From positions 201,062-265,061 of the forward strand of contig RQTK01000328.1 in the NCBI GenBank assembly GCA_003991915.1: 64,000 bases of DNA, given 5' to 3'. Position 1 is the first letter of the stretch, and the number at the start of each line of letters is the position of its first letter. Of this stretch, positions 35,819 through 48,921 are shown piece by piece. The translations under genes were made by a program, and so were the position numbers. The notes beneath the pieces are model-generated. The model made no database searches and was not told the DNA's origin. It worked only from the letters and a program-made list of their open reading frames with translations. The DNA comes from Elysia chlorotica. Lineage: Eukaryota; Mollusca; Gastropoda; Plakobranchidae.

Positions 35819-38800
35819 TTGTTTTTTTTTTTTTTGTCTCTTTTTAACGAAGGAAAGAGCAATGTTAAGCAAAAAAGAAAAAAAGCGAAAACAAAACACA
35901 ACTACACTACTCTTCAATGTTTGCTAAATGTAATAGCAACGCATTTGTACATTCAAACTCTATCCTGATTCCATTTTGCTGTCTATGTAAATTGTAAATA
36001 GAGAAATATTGAACATGTCATGTTTTGTTTTTTAATGTCAATCTGAATATGAATACTGGCTATAGCACATAAAATGTGAGTGGAGAATTAAAATATTTCA
36101 GTTTTGTAGTGTTTATGTAAGGTTAAATTTAAATTAAAGGTCAATTTTTACATATTTTATAGCAGTTTGTGCTTTAGAGGTAAAATATGAAATATTCATT
36201 TTGGCAAGAGAAAATCACATTTTATTTGTGTTTACTTTTCCTTGTCTTTGAAAAAACAAAAACATGAAATTTAGTCACTTTTAATGGTAAAGTTTCAGGG
36301 TGTAATGACTGAAAAATGTTGATAGTTACCTTTTTAAAGAGTGTCTTGAAAAGAGTCAATCGTTTTTAAAGCATGACCTTACTTTATGTGAATTTTTTTT
36401 CATATACAGTTACACCACATCATTATTTGTGTAAAAATTGTAATATGTTATGGAAAGTTACAAAATACATGAACTTTATTTTTTGTCACATTGCTAATTC
36501 CTTGTATGCCAAAATTTCAACAAAAAGCAATTTGCTCGACTTTTGATGAGACATCAAATAAAAAAAAAAAATTGTTTATGGTACTTGTACCTGAATAGGG
36601 ATCAAATAATCTCAAAAGTTCCTTCCTTCTATTTCTCATGATCTGAGACTGGTTTTATAAGTTGCTCATTCATAGTCACAAAACTTGTTGCATATCCTCT
36701 CTCTTGGTGCACTGAGCTCATGATTTTTAGTAACTGTCAGTCATGTCGTACACATTTTCTTGAAGTTAACAAGTCTTATATCAAAGTTGAAATTCAGATA
36801 TAATAAATCATCTTTTATTTGTTCCAGGAATGAACTAAAAGCATTTGTTTGAATTAGAGTTAAATGTCACCACATGCAACATAATATCACAACAAATGCA
36901 GATGTTGTTATGCAAGAAATGTCAAATCGTGCCACATTTTAGAATCACCAAATTATTTGGATGCGTACTGGGTGTACTTTTCATGAGATCAGTTAAATGA
37001 GCTTGTAATACTATCACAAGAGACAGAAACTCTTTTAAGTAATTTTTTTCTGAATCCAAATATGAAACAATGTTCATTTTTCTTCTCAAGATTCGAAGTT
37101 GCAACACTTGATGATAATGCTTTTATTTATTCTGATTGTAAACATGTTACCATCTTGTACATTGATACCATGTAAATTTCATGACAGACTGATGATTTAT
37201 CAGGAAAATCGCTTTTTCCTTCTGTATATGCCCTGGAGTCTATGAAGATGCAAAGTAAAAAGTGCCTAGAAGTGCACTGCCTTGAAAGTATTGTAAATTT
37301 CAATTTATTTTTTTTCTCTACAGGATAATGAGGATAAGAAAAAAACAACAAAGAAATATCTATAACAACAAGACTTCAATTTTTACAAAATTGTTTGTGC
37401 CCTTTCATCAAAGTAACTGTCACCTAAGAAATTCAAACATGTTATCTTTGCCTAATGAAGGTTTGGTGTTTGCAAGTAGGCCTAACGCATGTAGACCTAT
37501 TGATGACAAAAATTTAATTTTGAAGTTCTGTTAATTTCAGATTTCTGATATGTCTAAATTTGTTTTGTATTGTTATTTGTAAATGATCAATTTTTTAAGA
37601 AATAATTATGACATGGGTTGTGCCAAATAGCCTTAAAAAGAGGTTAAAAATGACATGTGGAAATTTTAATAAAGTAGGCCAACAAAATTTCCTCCAATTC
37701 CAGTAATGGCAGCTATATTTAATCATCATCTCAGAAAGCTTAAGCGGGGACGTCATCTTTTGATATGATACACATTCTCTTTCAATGAATCAGCTTAAAT
37801 GTTTTATGTCCATGTCCTTGCAAACAAATAATGTAAATAATGTCAGTTCTGAAGATCGCTTTGATTTATTGTATTATGTTGTAAAGAGCTTCAACAAAAA
37901 TGTATGAAAGATGCAAAAGTTTGTTTAGAACTTTATTACTCATCTCATTTTTGTTGAAAAAATTTTACAAGTTTTATATGTGGGAACACAACTTCGATTT
38001 GAAAGGGAAGAAAAACAAGATATATAAGGGGAGTGAAAAGTTTATCTCCATTTATAAGACTTTGAACTGTTATGGGAACATAAATGTTTGCTTAAAAAAT
38101 CCTGACATTTAACCAAGCAACATTTATTAACTTTGTTTGGGCAAGAACAAAAAGCTATGTCTTAATATTGATAACACTTTGATAAATATCGAAAAGTACT
38201 GCTTAGTCTCCTCTTACTGATTTTAATGGTGAACAAATTTTAATTTAGAAAATTGCAGCCAGTCACTACTTTTTTTTTTAACTTTGCTTTTTTATACTAC
38301 GCAACCCCTTGAGGAAAGAGAAATGTATATGCAATGCAATTTTCATATTTTGTAAAAATATAATATTCACATTGTTTTGGAGCAGTTCAAAGAATTGTGT
38401 TTATGTGATTTCTATGCAGGGCCTTAAAATGCTTCCTCTGAATTTGATGTACTGGAAATATAGCACTCAAAAGTATTAGAAAGCTTTACCTCTTGATAAA
38501 GCATTAAGAGCTTAATATTTTCGGTATGAATACATGAGTCAATAAATTTTGTAAACATGAAGTAAACCGCCATATTCATGTTTTCACCCACATCCACAAA
38601 ACAGTATCTTTATATTTTTAAGAAATCTACTTGTGAAGCATGGACCAATTTTTAAACTTACAACTTCGTGATTATTATTTGTCAAGAGAAAAAAATGTTT
38701 TTCGTGTTATTTTTTAAACCCACATAGACAGCATAATATAAAGAAAAATTAATTTGAAATGATGAAGTGAATAGAAAATTCTTATTTTGATAAATACAAT

Positions 38801-40420
38801 ATTTATGCAATTTGAGTATTTCTATTTAGAAGTCCAGTGACTTTCTAACAGCATTAAGTGTACATTATCCATATGGTAAACCACAGGTAAAATGCAATGT
38901 GCTCAAATATAAAAACAGGGCGTTCAGTTCTTGAAATTCTATTTTCCCTCGGTGATATGGCGTTGTTCCTTGCTGATCTGCCCCTTGCTGGCGAGTCTGG
39001 TGGTATTGGCTGTTATAAGTTAAAACTTAGAATGAAGATAAAATAGATCTTCACAGTGAAAGAATAAATACTAAATTAAATCAGTTGACCTTTTAATGTT
39101 AAAGAAATTAAAACAACATGCATTATTTAACTGTATCATTTGAATGTAAAGTTTGTGTTTGCATTTGTCAAATAATGTTTTTGAAAAATAAAATGCGAAA
39201 TTCGGTTTGTTGCTCAAAGTATAAGTTGTTCCTTTTTTTATTTCTACATTTGATATATGACATATTCATGTACATGTACGTGTAATTGAATGATTAAGAT
39301 TAAGCTTACTAGTGAGCGAAAGTAGTTACAGTGATTCTAGGAGTGGCATTCAACTAAGATGGAAAACCTTTCTATTCTAGTTTTTCTCTTAGCTTCAGAC
39401 ATGTCTTTCTGATAGGTAGGCTTGTAATGTCCATTGGGTAACAAATTGCATAAGGATATAAGGGAGCATTTAATTATAAAACATAAGAAAGAAGGAAACT
39501 TCAGCCAGGGAATATACTTGGATTAGGTACCCAAGACTAAAATTTAGCTAGTGAGACCATAGTTTATTTTATGAAAGTTATATTTCTCATCACCAACCAC
39601 ATTTTTTTCCCATTTCTTTTTTATGGAACTGAAGCTCTTCTGGTCTATAAAATCTATAAAAGAGCAAAGTCGCCATTCAATGTGAATTATGATTAAATTT
39701 CTACAAGGCATTTTGTTATGGCTCTTTATAATCTTTTTAAAAGAAAAGAAGGTATTCTTAGCCTACAGTATCTGATTAACAAAGAGTAAATGTTTCTATA
39801 AATTAAACAAGTCATATTTTAATTCATGTACATACAGTTTGAATCAAGCTAATGTTTTACAAATTTCCTGTCCAATTCCAAGGTTAACATTTTTAAATAA
39901 TCTAACATTTGAAAAGGGGATATGGTTAAACTAAACTTATCATTATCAGCTACAATAGTATCACTTATGAGTATGTAAAAAAGACAAGAGCTTTAATTGA
40001 TTTGTTTTTCAGTTTATTAAAAAAAAAGAAAATGTAAAAAACAACTTACAGGTTTTTATAATATTTACATTGTTACAGGAATGTGTATTTTGGAGAGAGA
40101 AAAAAAATTCCTGCTTAAATTGAGACAATATGCCATATTCACAGCCTTGAGAGCATCTAAGAATATCTCAAATCTAAAATGAAATTAAATTCTGAAATTC
40201 AACCAAGATGTGCTGGGCAAAAAAACAAACATAGATTTGTTCAAATAGTACAAAATTCAAAAGGGCAATATTAGAACTAAATTTCAAAAAGGAATTTCCA
40301 TCACAAGGGTCCCCCCAAAAAAATCCAATTCTTTGCTCTCTGGTTATAATTTTCTTTAAAGTCATAGATAACAAAAACACAAACAATAAACCGCTGTACA
40401 TAATATTTTAAACTAAAGAC
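35819..40420. other. AF10 3' UTR and AT-rich intergenic sequence
   Basis: About 4.6 kb without a supported gene. The first part should be AF10 3' UTR; AATAAA at 36557-36562 is one candidate poly(A) signal and several more occur downstream. The far end may hold the convergent ACAA1 3' UTR, with a minus-strand AATAAA at 40018-40013. All open frames here are short and have no recognised similarity. Confidence 0.6.
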
Positions 40421-40990
40421 ATACCAGATATTCAAATAACATGGATTTTGATACGTGCATTTATAAATTAACCATACATTACTTTAACATGCAGCATTTA
40501 GAAAGAAGTACGTTCTCAAGCTTAGTGTTCCTTTCATTCTCGCTATCTAATTTTCACCAAATGACTCTACACTTATTGCACTCTTCAAATATCATTTTCA
40601 ATATAACTGTCTTCACTTCTGAAAGTCGTATTAAATATAACACTGTTTAACAGACAATTAACTCAGATAACATATTCTGTCCACGTTAAAATAAACGTAC
40701 ACAACATACCATATATTCATATAACACGAATTTTGATATGTACATATATAAATTAACCATTCATTACTTTAACATGCAGCATTTAGAAAGAAGTAATTTC
40801 TCAAGCCTAGTGTTCCTTTCATTCTCGCTATCTAATTTTCACCAAATGACTTCAAACTTATTGCACTCTTCAAATATCATTTTCAATATAATTGTCTTCA
40901 CTTCTGAAAGTCGTATTAAATATAACACTGTTTAACAGACAATTAACTCAGATAACATATTCTGTCCACGTTAAAATAAACGTACACTCA
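40421..40990. repeat. 285-bp tandem duplication downstream of ACAA1
   Basis: Copies start at 40421 and 40706 (ataccagata / ataccatata) and are about 95% alike, both with cattctcgctatctaatttt and gtcgtattaaatataacact. It lies just past the ACAA1 stop on that gene's 3' side, so it may be part of its 3' UTR. The matching reading frames in both copies come from the duplication, not from coding constraint. Confidence 0.9.
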
Positions 40991-41047
40991 GCATACATAA
41001 ACAATGATAAATCACTTCCACGTCTGCTAGTGCAAAGTCGACAACCA

Positions 41048-44000
41048 TCAAGCCTGGCCAGGATATTCAAATACTGCTGCTGCCCCCATGCCTGTTCCTA
41101 TACACATAGAGACCACTCCACATGATCTGAAAGAGCAAAAAAAAAAATAGATACCAATCCAGATTATTATATGAAAAGCTGATGGAGTAAATAGACCACT
41201 CCACATGATCTGAAAAGTTTAAAGAGCAAACAATACAAAAATAAATACCAATCCAGTTTATCTGAAAAGTTGATGGAGTAAATAACACAAGCATGTAGAG
41301 ACCACTCCACGTGATCTGAAAAGTTGAAAGAGCAAATAAAACAAAAATAGATAACCAATCCAGATTATCTGAAAAATTGAAAGAACAAATACAAAAAGAT
41401 AGCAATCCAGATTATCTGAAAAGAAGCATAAGTTAAGCACATTTTGTTAAACATTCTTGCAGGCAATAAGGAAGAAATTTAATCCTTTCATTGGCTTTGC
41501 GAGGGAAACAAAACTACTTAACTTGTCAACAGAGCTTTATGTGAAACAAAAAATAATCAACTAAGCCATTCCACTTTTTTTGAAACTGTAAACATATTCT
41601 AGACTTTGACTCTAAGTAATGTCATGTATAACTACAATTGTTAAGACACCCTCTGAAATAGAAAATCCAAAAACTATCACATACATCAGAACTGATCGCA
41701 TATCCTCCTTTCTTTGAATATTTAGCAAGTTTTCATTGAGAAAAATGCTGAATCTGGGCGTAAATTGAATCCTAACATAAGGTCTAGTCAACAGGAGTTG
41801 AGTTGACCAGTTGTTTAACGTCCAACCACAGCGGTATACAGGCTATATTGTGGAAAGTTGCCAAGACTGACATCTGACAATTTTATGTCCTGCCACACAG
41901 AGACAGTGTGGAGATACCATGACTCCATTCTAAGCTGGTAACATTAAACTGACACCAACCCAGCCAGTAGGGAGCGAAATCCGACAAACGAATTTGCCTT
42001 TAGTGGCATCTGAACTGCAGTCTTCCCATTTGGGTGATCAGCACTCTACCACATGCGCCAGTCCACCCCAGGAGACTACAGGTAAAAGACTAAAGTGCAT
42101 CATTTCATCTGGTACCAACACTTTGAAATAAAGCAAGTCATAATCTTCGCCCCCAGGGACTTCAGGTAAAAGATTAAAGTGCATCATTTCATCTGGTAAC
42201 AACACTTTGAAATAAAGCAAGTCGTAAGTTTGTTCCCGGGGACTACAAGTAAAAGATTAAAGAGCATCATTTCATCTGGCAACAACACTTTGAAATAAAG
42301 CAAGTCATGAGTACGCTCCCGGGGACTACAAGTAAAAGATTAAAGAGCATCATTTCATCTGGTACCAACAACTTTAAAAATAAAGCGAGTCATAATTAAT
42401 CTGTCAAAAAAAGACAGCTACCTTCTTCCTCTTCTTTTCAATTCGTGAAGGAGTGTAGCGATCTGCCGAGCGCCGGTACAGCCCAGAGGATGTCCCAGAG
42501 CGATGGCGCCACCTTTAGGGTTCAGCTTCTCCATGGGAATTCCCAGCTCGCGCGCACAGTACAGGCACTGGCTGGCAAACGCTTCGTTTATCTCAAACAC
42601 ATCAATATCATGCACTGTCAAACCTGTCATGTGGACAAAAAAAAAAATAAAATAATTACAGATCCGCTAACCCAAGCCCATATGGAAAGTGTACAACCCA
42701 GTTTGAAATGTGCAATTTCACAAAAAAAAAAGGATTTATCCTGACTGTCAGCATAAAAAGCAACAGGCATAAGGCTGCAATCAGGATTTAATAGGATGTT
42801 GATTGTTTTCTTTTTTTCCCCAATCATTGGCTCTTCTAACATTAAATTTTTGTCTTTACGAAATAAAGGGATTTTGTTAGATTCAGATGCTGAAAATTTA
42901 TGGGGTGCACATAGATAAAATAACTTTGAGACTAAATAATTTTGCACGACTTGAATTGTATCCAGATCAAGGCAAAATATAAGCATGAAATTCTCATTAA
43001 ATCGCACGTTTGAAATAAAACTCTTAATTTACAAGAGAAAACTCACCACACTGTTTGAGAGCCATCGGGATAGCGACGGCCGGCCCAATGCCCATAACAT
43101 CGGCGGGACAGCCTTTTACAGCGAAGGATCTGAGGATGCCGAGGATGGGCAGACCTCTACGCTGAGCTTCACTGCGCTTCATCAGCACGACAGCTGCGGC
43201 ACCGTCACTCACTTGACTCGAGTTGCCTAAGAAAGAGAGATTGGATTACTAATATTTAAAAAAAGAAAATAAGAAACTCACCCAGGTTAATCTCTTATTT
43301 TCTTTTTTTAAATATTAGTAATCCAAAGTTTGAGCCAGACCAGAGGGATTCAACTTTCCAAAAATGTTTTTTTTAAAAACAACAATCCCTATTTTGTTTA
43401 TTTTTTGTGCGGTTCATTTCTCATTACAGTAAATAAGTCCATCGCCATTATCAGTTAGTTATACCTCCTATTTTCTTTCTTGGTTTATCATTATAATCAT
43501 CACAATTATTACTCTCATTCTGGTTATACGGAATTGATGCCTATTTTGACGAAACAAAATAAAAAAGAACAGATGTATATCTTACTCCCAATAAAGAATA
43601 TTGGAGACCCTCTATGTATTGATATTATAATTTGTAGATTTCCAAAAAAGGCATTGTGCAGCCATTGTCTTGAAAGATCAAGATAAAATGTTGATAAATT
43701 AATATACACAGTGTTCTAAAACTTTAAAAACTGCAATAACCCATTAACAAAAATATATATGTGGAAAACTCTTAATTCATATTTTAATTGCTTTAGAAGA
43801 ATCCATACAATTATACTACCAAACTGAGTGACAGAGAAGATTATAAAATTCATTATTCGAAGCCTAACCTGCTGTAGTTGTTCCATTTTGTTTAAACGCA
43901 GGTTTCAATTTCTGCAGGTTTTCAATAGTTGTGGGTCGAATGCCTTCATCTTTGCTAACCTAGAAAAAAATATAAAATTTTCATGTGAAATCAGTCCTGT

Positions 44001-47000
44001 ATTGAGCAGATGAACCAAATTGCCCCTAACCATCAAAGCACTATGCTTTAACACCATAAACAATACATACCCAACATAAGCCTTATTATTTTGTCGTTTG
44101 AAAAAAAAAAATCAATATGTAGAGTAAAAAGAAACGAAGGGAAACGCTGCAAATTTGAACTTTCTGATATCTTTTATTCCAATTAATGCTTAGATAAAAC
44201 TGTTAGATACAGCCTAAAAGCTTAATTTATCCAAAGCCTGTCTTAAACAGACACTGCAAAGTAAAAAAAAAAAGGGAGTTGGTCATAATTTATCTTAAAC
44301 AAATTCCATTGTATATTGGTTTTGAAAAATACTTTTAGGACCTGGATTGCTATTTGCTATATATAATAATTATAAAAATGTGAATAAAAAACAAAAAGAT
44401 TTACACAAGCATCGTATTATTTCAGTTATATTTTACCGTCACTGTCTGTTCCTCATCATTCTGATCTTTTACCACAGTAGTCACAGGAATAACTTCCGCA
44501 TCATACCAGCCTTTCATCCCAAGCTTTTTTAGCCCTGGAAAACAAATACATGTATATAGATAAATGCAAACGTCACAAATTTTACAAATAAAGTGTGAAA
44601 AAAGTGAACTTAGTAGACAACGCTGTTCAATATTTCAGCACCACCAAGTTTTGAAATCATTGACTAAACATTCGTCTGTCTGGAAAGATCTCGACAGAAT
44701 CATAAGTGGCTGCTCTCTTCAAAAGGGATATTCCTTACCACAGATAACGATGAAGGAACCGTATCCCATAATATTTTTGTTGTTATTCATACATGTTTCA
44801 TAAGCATTGACTGTTGAGGCTGATTGCATAACTGAATTTTTTTTTTATCTCTGATCCGGTAATCATCTAATGATGGTACATTCATACTAATTAATATATA
44901 CGGTACAACTAGGACTCAACGAACTCGCTTGTTTATTCGTAATAATTCACTGAATGCAGGGTTCATCAAAGCCATGTGTAGCTCTGTGCTGCCAACACAA
45001 TCCCTCCTCTAAGTTTAAAGTTACATGGTATTGAGGAAATTACATTCCCCATCCCTCTACCTACAACTGTCCCTTTGCCTCTTACACAACCACACACACC
45101 AAACTGGAGGCATTATCTCTTAGAACTATTATCATGCCCAAAAGTCGACCGTTGACTGCACTGCCACCCCCCCCCCCCCCACTTCCCATCACTGCTCGCC
45201 CTTTTTCATTACGATCCACTCTTTTACTGTAAACAACACTACATGATGTCAATCATGGCTTGTGGGAGAAGTGTTATTCTTTAGTTTAAACTAGATTTAA
45301 TGTTTTATATGCAACGATTTAAGCTTACTGACACGTTTGTTTGTTGGATCCGAGGATGGGTATGAGAATAGTTTACTGAAGACAAAGAGGAGGAAAAATC
45401 GGGAATTTTTATCTGGTCCTTGAGTGTAGGGTATCCTTTGAGTTATACAGAAAAAATCCACTTACTTAAGTTGTGAACTTAATGCTAGTTGGTCTTGGTC
45501 CTGCCTTGAAACGTTAAATCTCTCAGCAACATTCTCTGAAGTGATACTGGTGGCAGAGAACAATAAAACAAATTGAAAATCGGATAGACAGATAACCATA
45601 ATCTTTTAAAAGAAAAAAAAAAAAAACATGTGGTGCAAATTACACAGATTTCAAATCTTGCTCATAGTTATTTACAAAAAAATATCGAGGCAGATTTTGA
45701 AAACAGTAAATTTGTAATTAAACAGATTGAACATGTCATTCATAGAAATTTGCAAGAAAAGTGAATAGTAAGTTAATAAAAATATAATATTCTGGCCGAT
45801 CTTTAAAACATCAAATGTTGTAATTAAGCAGATTGAAGATGCCATTAATAGTCATTTACAAGAAAAGTGAATACACAATATTCAGTCGAAACAAATAAAA
45901 TATCCTGGTGGATTTTTAAAACATCGCATGTAAAAAAAGATTATGTTCTTTATATATGTTTAGAAATACAGTGGGGCGTTTTCCCTTTGGGTTCTAAAGC
46001 CATACGTACTTACCCCATAGGAAGGGATATGTCCATGCCTTCTTTTGTGTCTCCCATTTTTGGATTTGGCTTCCAATCTCCCAAGCCCATGCCATACATG
46101 CTCATGCTTTCAACACTTTTAGAAGTCACAAAGAAAAAAAAAAAGAACAAGTAAAGACACATATTTATGGACAAAAAACCACCCCAAAAAACAAACAACA
46201 AAGTCCAAATAGGATCATGCGTCAATAATTTCAGAATATTTTCAAAACAGAGATCTCTAGAACTAACTGGTGTACATTTTTACAGTCCAGTTTCAGAAAT
46301 TGTGCATATTTTTTTAGAGTGTCAATTTATGGTGCTCAATGAACAAACATATTTACCACAGGTAAATCCATACTCACCCTGCTCCAATGCCAATGTTGTA
46401 AAAGCCACTTTTAATGTTGGCTGAAAAATTTTAAAAGAATTCTACAGGTTGATGATTTAGGGAGAGTTGAAGTAGTGTAATTAAACACAGGTTAAAAAAT
46501 GTTGTGCAAAATTAACGAGAATTTCAATTATAAAAGATAATAACTACAACAACAAAATATATGGCAGTGAGAATTAATAAACATTGTTATTTAAGTGCAT
46601 AGGAAAGGTGTCGTGTGTATTAAAAAAGAAAGGAACAACTGAATTTGAATAACACTATTAGCAAAGTTTTGTTTTAATTAAGGTCAATTTGGCAAAAAAA
46701 GTAAAATATTATCAAGTTGGTTTCTAACAATTTTCTTTGTGGGGAAAAAAAAGAACAGGGTTCTCTTCCCAAACATATTCATGTTGCCGTTATTAATATT
46801 TTCTACCAAAAAGTAGTAAATTGAAAGTGATAAATAACCCACAATGAAAATCTTAAGTAACCAAATTGCAATCAGGAAGCATATAACTAAGAAAATCATA
46901 TTAACATGAAGATTTCATACCTGCTACATTCATACAAGCTACAAGTCCTGAAGAACACTGCCTGTTGGTTGTGCAAATCGGTACACTTTGTGGAATCCCG

Positions 47001-48921
47001 CTTCAAAGAATAAATATAGAAATAAAAGAAAATACATTATTGACTTTTGTAAAACAAATAGATCACTAACAGGAAAATCATGAAAATAAATGCTTTAGCA
47101 TAGTGTAACTGATGGCTTTGCCATTTATTCACTATTTCACCTTTTCAGTGGTCACAACTTAAAAATCACAGATTTATCTCTATCCAAAAAAAACACAAAA
47201 ACAAAACAAAAAAAAGAACCACATTATTTTAAGTAAAAGGCAAACAAATTTGTTTGCTCCCCCCCCCCCCTCAACTAAAATAAAAGGAATTGAGTCATTA
47301 AAGCCACATTTATAGCTGATTAGAAGTTAACAAAAAAACTTGGATGTATTAAAAAGAAATACCAGCTCTAACCCTCTCTTGTGCCAAAATCATTAAAAGA
47401 ATTTAAGAGAGACTGATAAACGCCAGACGATAATATCTTTATTTAATCTCCTCATATGCATTTCATTTATTTTCAATACAAGTCCTAGAAGATTACCTGT
47501 GAACTTGAGCCAACCTTGCTGAAACTGCTGCTTTAGGATCTGAAACATTTCCTGAGGAATATAAAGACATTCAAGTAATGTAAATCAAGTGAGGAAAAAT
47601 TCTTTATAAAAAGAAACCAAACCAAAAAAAACAAACCAAAACAATAACGAGCAAAATAAATGACACTACAATAATAGGATAAGGACTGCCATACATATAG
47701 AATATATATACATCCTGTGTTTAATTGTGAACCTCCTTAATGTTGCTTCTAACGAATAAAAAAAAACAAAAAACAACCCCCTGCTCAATTAAGCTCATTC
47801 TCAAAACACTAAGAAAAACTGTATGTTGCATACCCATATAAATATGTTGTAAAGATATTTCTTGAAACAAAGTGAAAAAAACACAAGCCGGAGAAAACAC
47901 ATCAATACTGGTACTGAATTTATTTGAACATCTAAGAAAGTCATCATACCTACACAGATGTCATCGATTTCATCTGGACGCAGTTTAGCATCTTTGATCA
48001 CTGCTTTTAAAGCAGCTGCCAACAGATCGTCAGGATAGGTATCCTAAAGGGAACAAATTGATAAAAAAAAAATTTAGACCCACAAAAAATATTTTACTGA
48101 AACTAAATAGTTGGCACCAAATGAAGTAAATGTTGATAAAAATTTGAGTCAATCTGAATTTTCTTGAAAGCACATATGATTCATAAATACATTTGAATAT
48201 ATATCATAACTATAATTCATAACTACATTTGAATATATATCATAACTATCTGAATTTGCCAAATGCTGATCGTTTAAATTAAACAGATCCATTAAAGTGT
48301 TACCATAAAAAACAACCCATGATTTTCTTACCAACTTAAAGGTCTAGCTCAATGTAAATATGGGAAACAAGGAATCATTCAGCGCAATTTCAACAAATAT
48401 GTTAGTTGAGCCATGCCCATATATGACTATCAAATCATCAATAGATAGATTGTAAAATGTTAAATAGAGCTATGGTTGCTTCAGTTGTGATTGTGCGAGC
48501 TTTACTCTTTCAGTAATAACTATATTAAAGAGAAACATAATGTATTGACCAAACCTCTGCAAACAGATGCTTTTCACTTCTAGGCACAGTTGAACCGCTC
48601 AGTTTTTCTAATCTTAATTAAAATTTAACAACAGCTGAAGTTTGCAAAAGAGTACTTTATATTCTCAAGGCAGCTAGGTACCACACAACCTAAAAATTGT
48701 GTACATATACATTCATTAGTTTAAGATCCAAATCTAGACTAGATTTGCCATACCTTAAAAGAACCACGTTTCGCTTTCCCAATAGGAGTGCGTAGCGCTG
48801 ATACAATGACAATGTCATCTGGTTTATCTTGATAACTAGGGGGTGCTGCAGTTGGTTGAGGTGCCAAAGAAAATGATCTGGAGTCAATATGACCAAGCAC
48901 AGTTTGTAGACGCTTTGCCAT
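41048..48921 (-). CDS. ACAA1: Peroxisomal 3-ketoacyl-CoA thiolase, 12 coding exons, one apparent frameshift
   Basis: Coding exons on the minus strand: 48921-48754, 48043-47950, 47551-47497, 47000-46921, 46420-46378, 46115-46014, 45546-45466, 44534-44437, 43959-43869, 43226-43047, 42623-42422, 41126-41048. Allowing one base too many in a T6 run (44525-44530) the product is 423 aa, against 424 for human ACAA1. The enzyme cleaves 3-ketoacyl-CoA with CoA to acetyl-CoA and a shortened acyl-CoA, the last step of peroxisomal beta-oxidation. Catalytic residues are all present: nucleophile Cys121 (NRQCSSGL), NEAFA at 343-347, His375 (GHPLG), and Cys406 (CIGTGMGAA). The N-terminus [12 protein letters not shown] fits a PTS2 peroxisomal import signal (R-L-x5-H). 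This start is chosen because of the PTS2; an in-frame upstream Met would lie beyond a plausible 5' UTR splice acceptor at 48947. Without the homopolymer correction exon 8 hits an early TGA. Confidence 0.94.
41110..41420 (-). repeat. Partial duplicates of the ACAA1 exon 12 splice acceptor
   Basis: The real acceptor and exon start (ttttcag, then atcatgtggagtggtctcta) is followed upstream in the transcript by two more copies. Their gaccactcc words are at 41194 and 41300, against 41111 in the true exon. Each copy carries a polypyrimidine-AG and 16-22 bases of exon 12, then intronic sequence (catcaacttttcagat). Further ccaatccagatt-type subrepeats extend to 41420. Confidence 0.85.
41797..42065 (-). 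mobile_element. SINE, diverged full-length copy (ACAA1 last intron)
   Basis: Minus orientation with all parts: tail gtttaacgtccaacc, aggctatattgtgga, body gacaccaacccagccagtag and gataccatgactcc, and a tRNA-like head ending in ctaccacatgcgcca. More diverged than the 32029 copy; no clear target-site duplication was found. Confidence 0.8.
42066..42395. repeat. Four-copy 83-84 bp tandem repeat (ACAA1 last intron)
   Basis: Units with gacta/tcaggtaaaag at 42074, 42158, 42241 and 42324, each containing gcatcatttcatctgg and aacactttgaaataaagc. It directly abuts the SINE head. Confidence 0.92.
43241..43326. repeat. Perfect 34-bp inverted repeat (hairpin) in ACAA1 intron 9
   Basis: Left arm 43241-43274, right arm 43293-43326, loop 18 bp (43275-43292). 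The arms begin ttggattactaatattt and are exact complements by base-by-base reading. The near arm lies only 14 bp from the exon 10 acceptor at 43227, within the region where branch point and polypyrimidine tract are expected. Confidence 0.92.

Noticed and set aside
40441-40935. Two similar 65-69 codon frames in the 285-bp duplication
   Set aside because: Similarity follows from the DNA duplication; changes are not concentrated at silent positions and no function is suggested.
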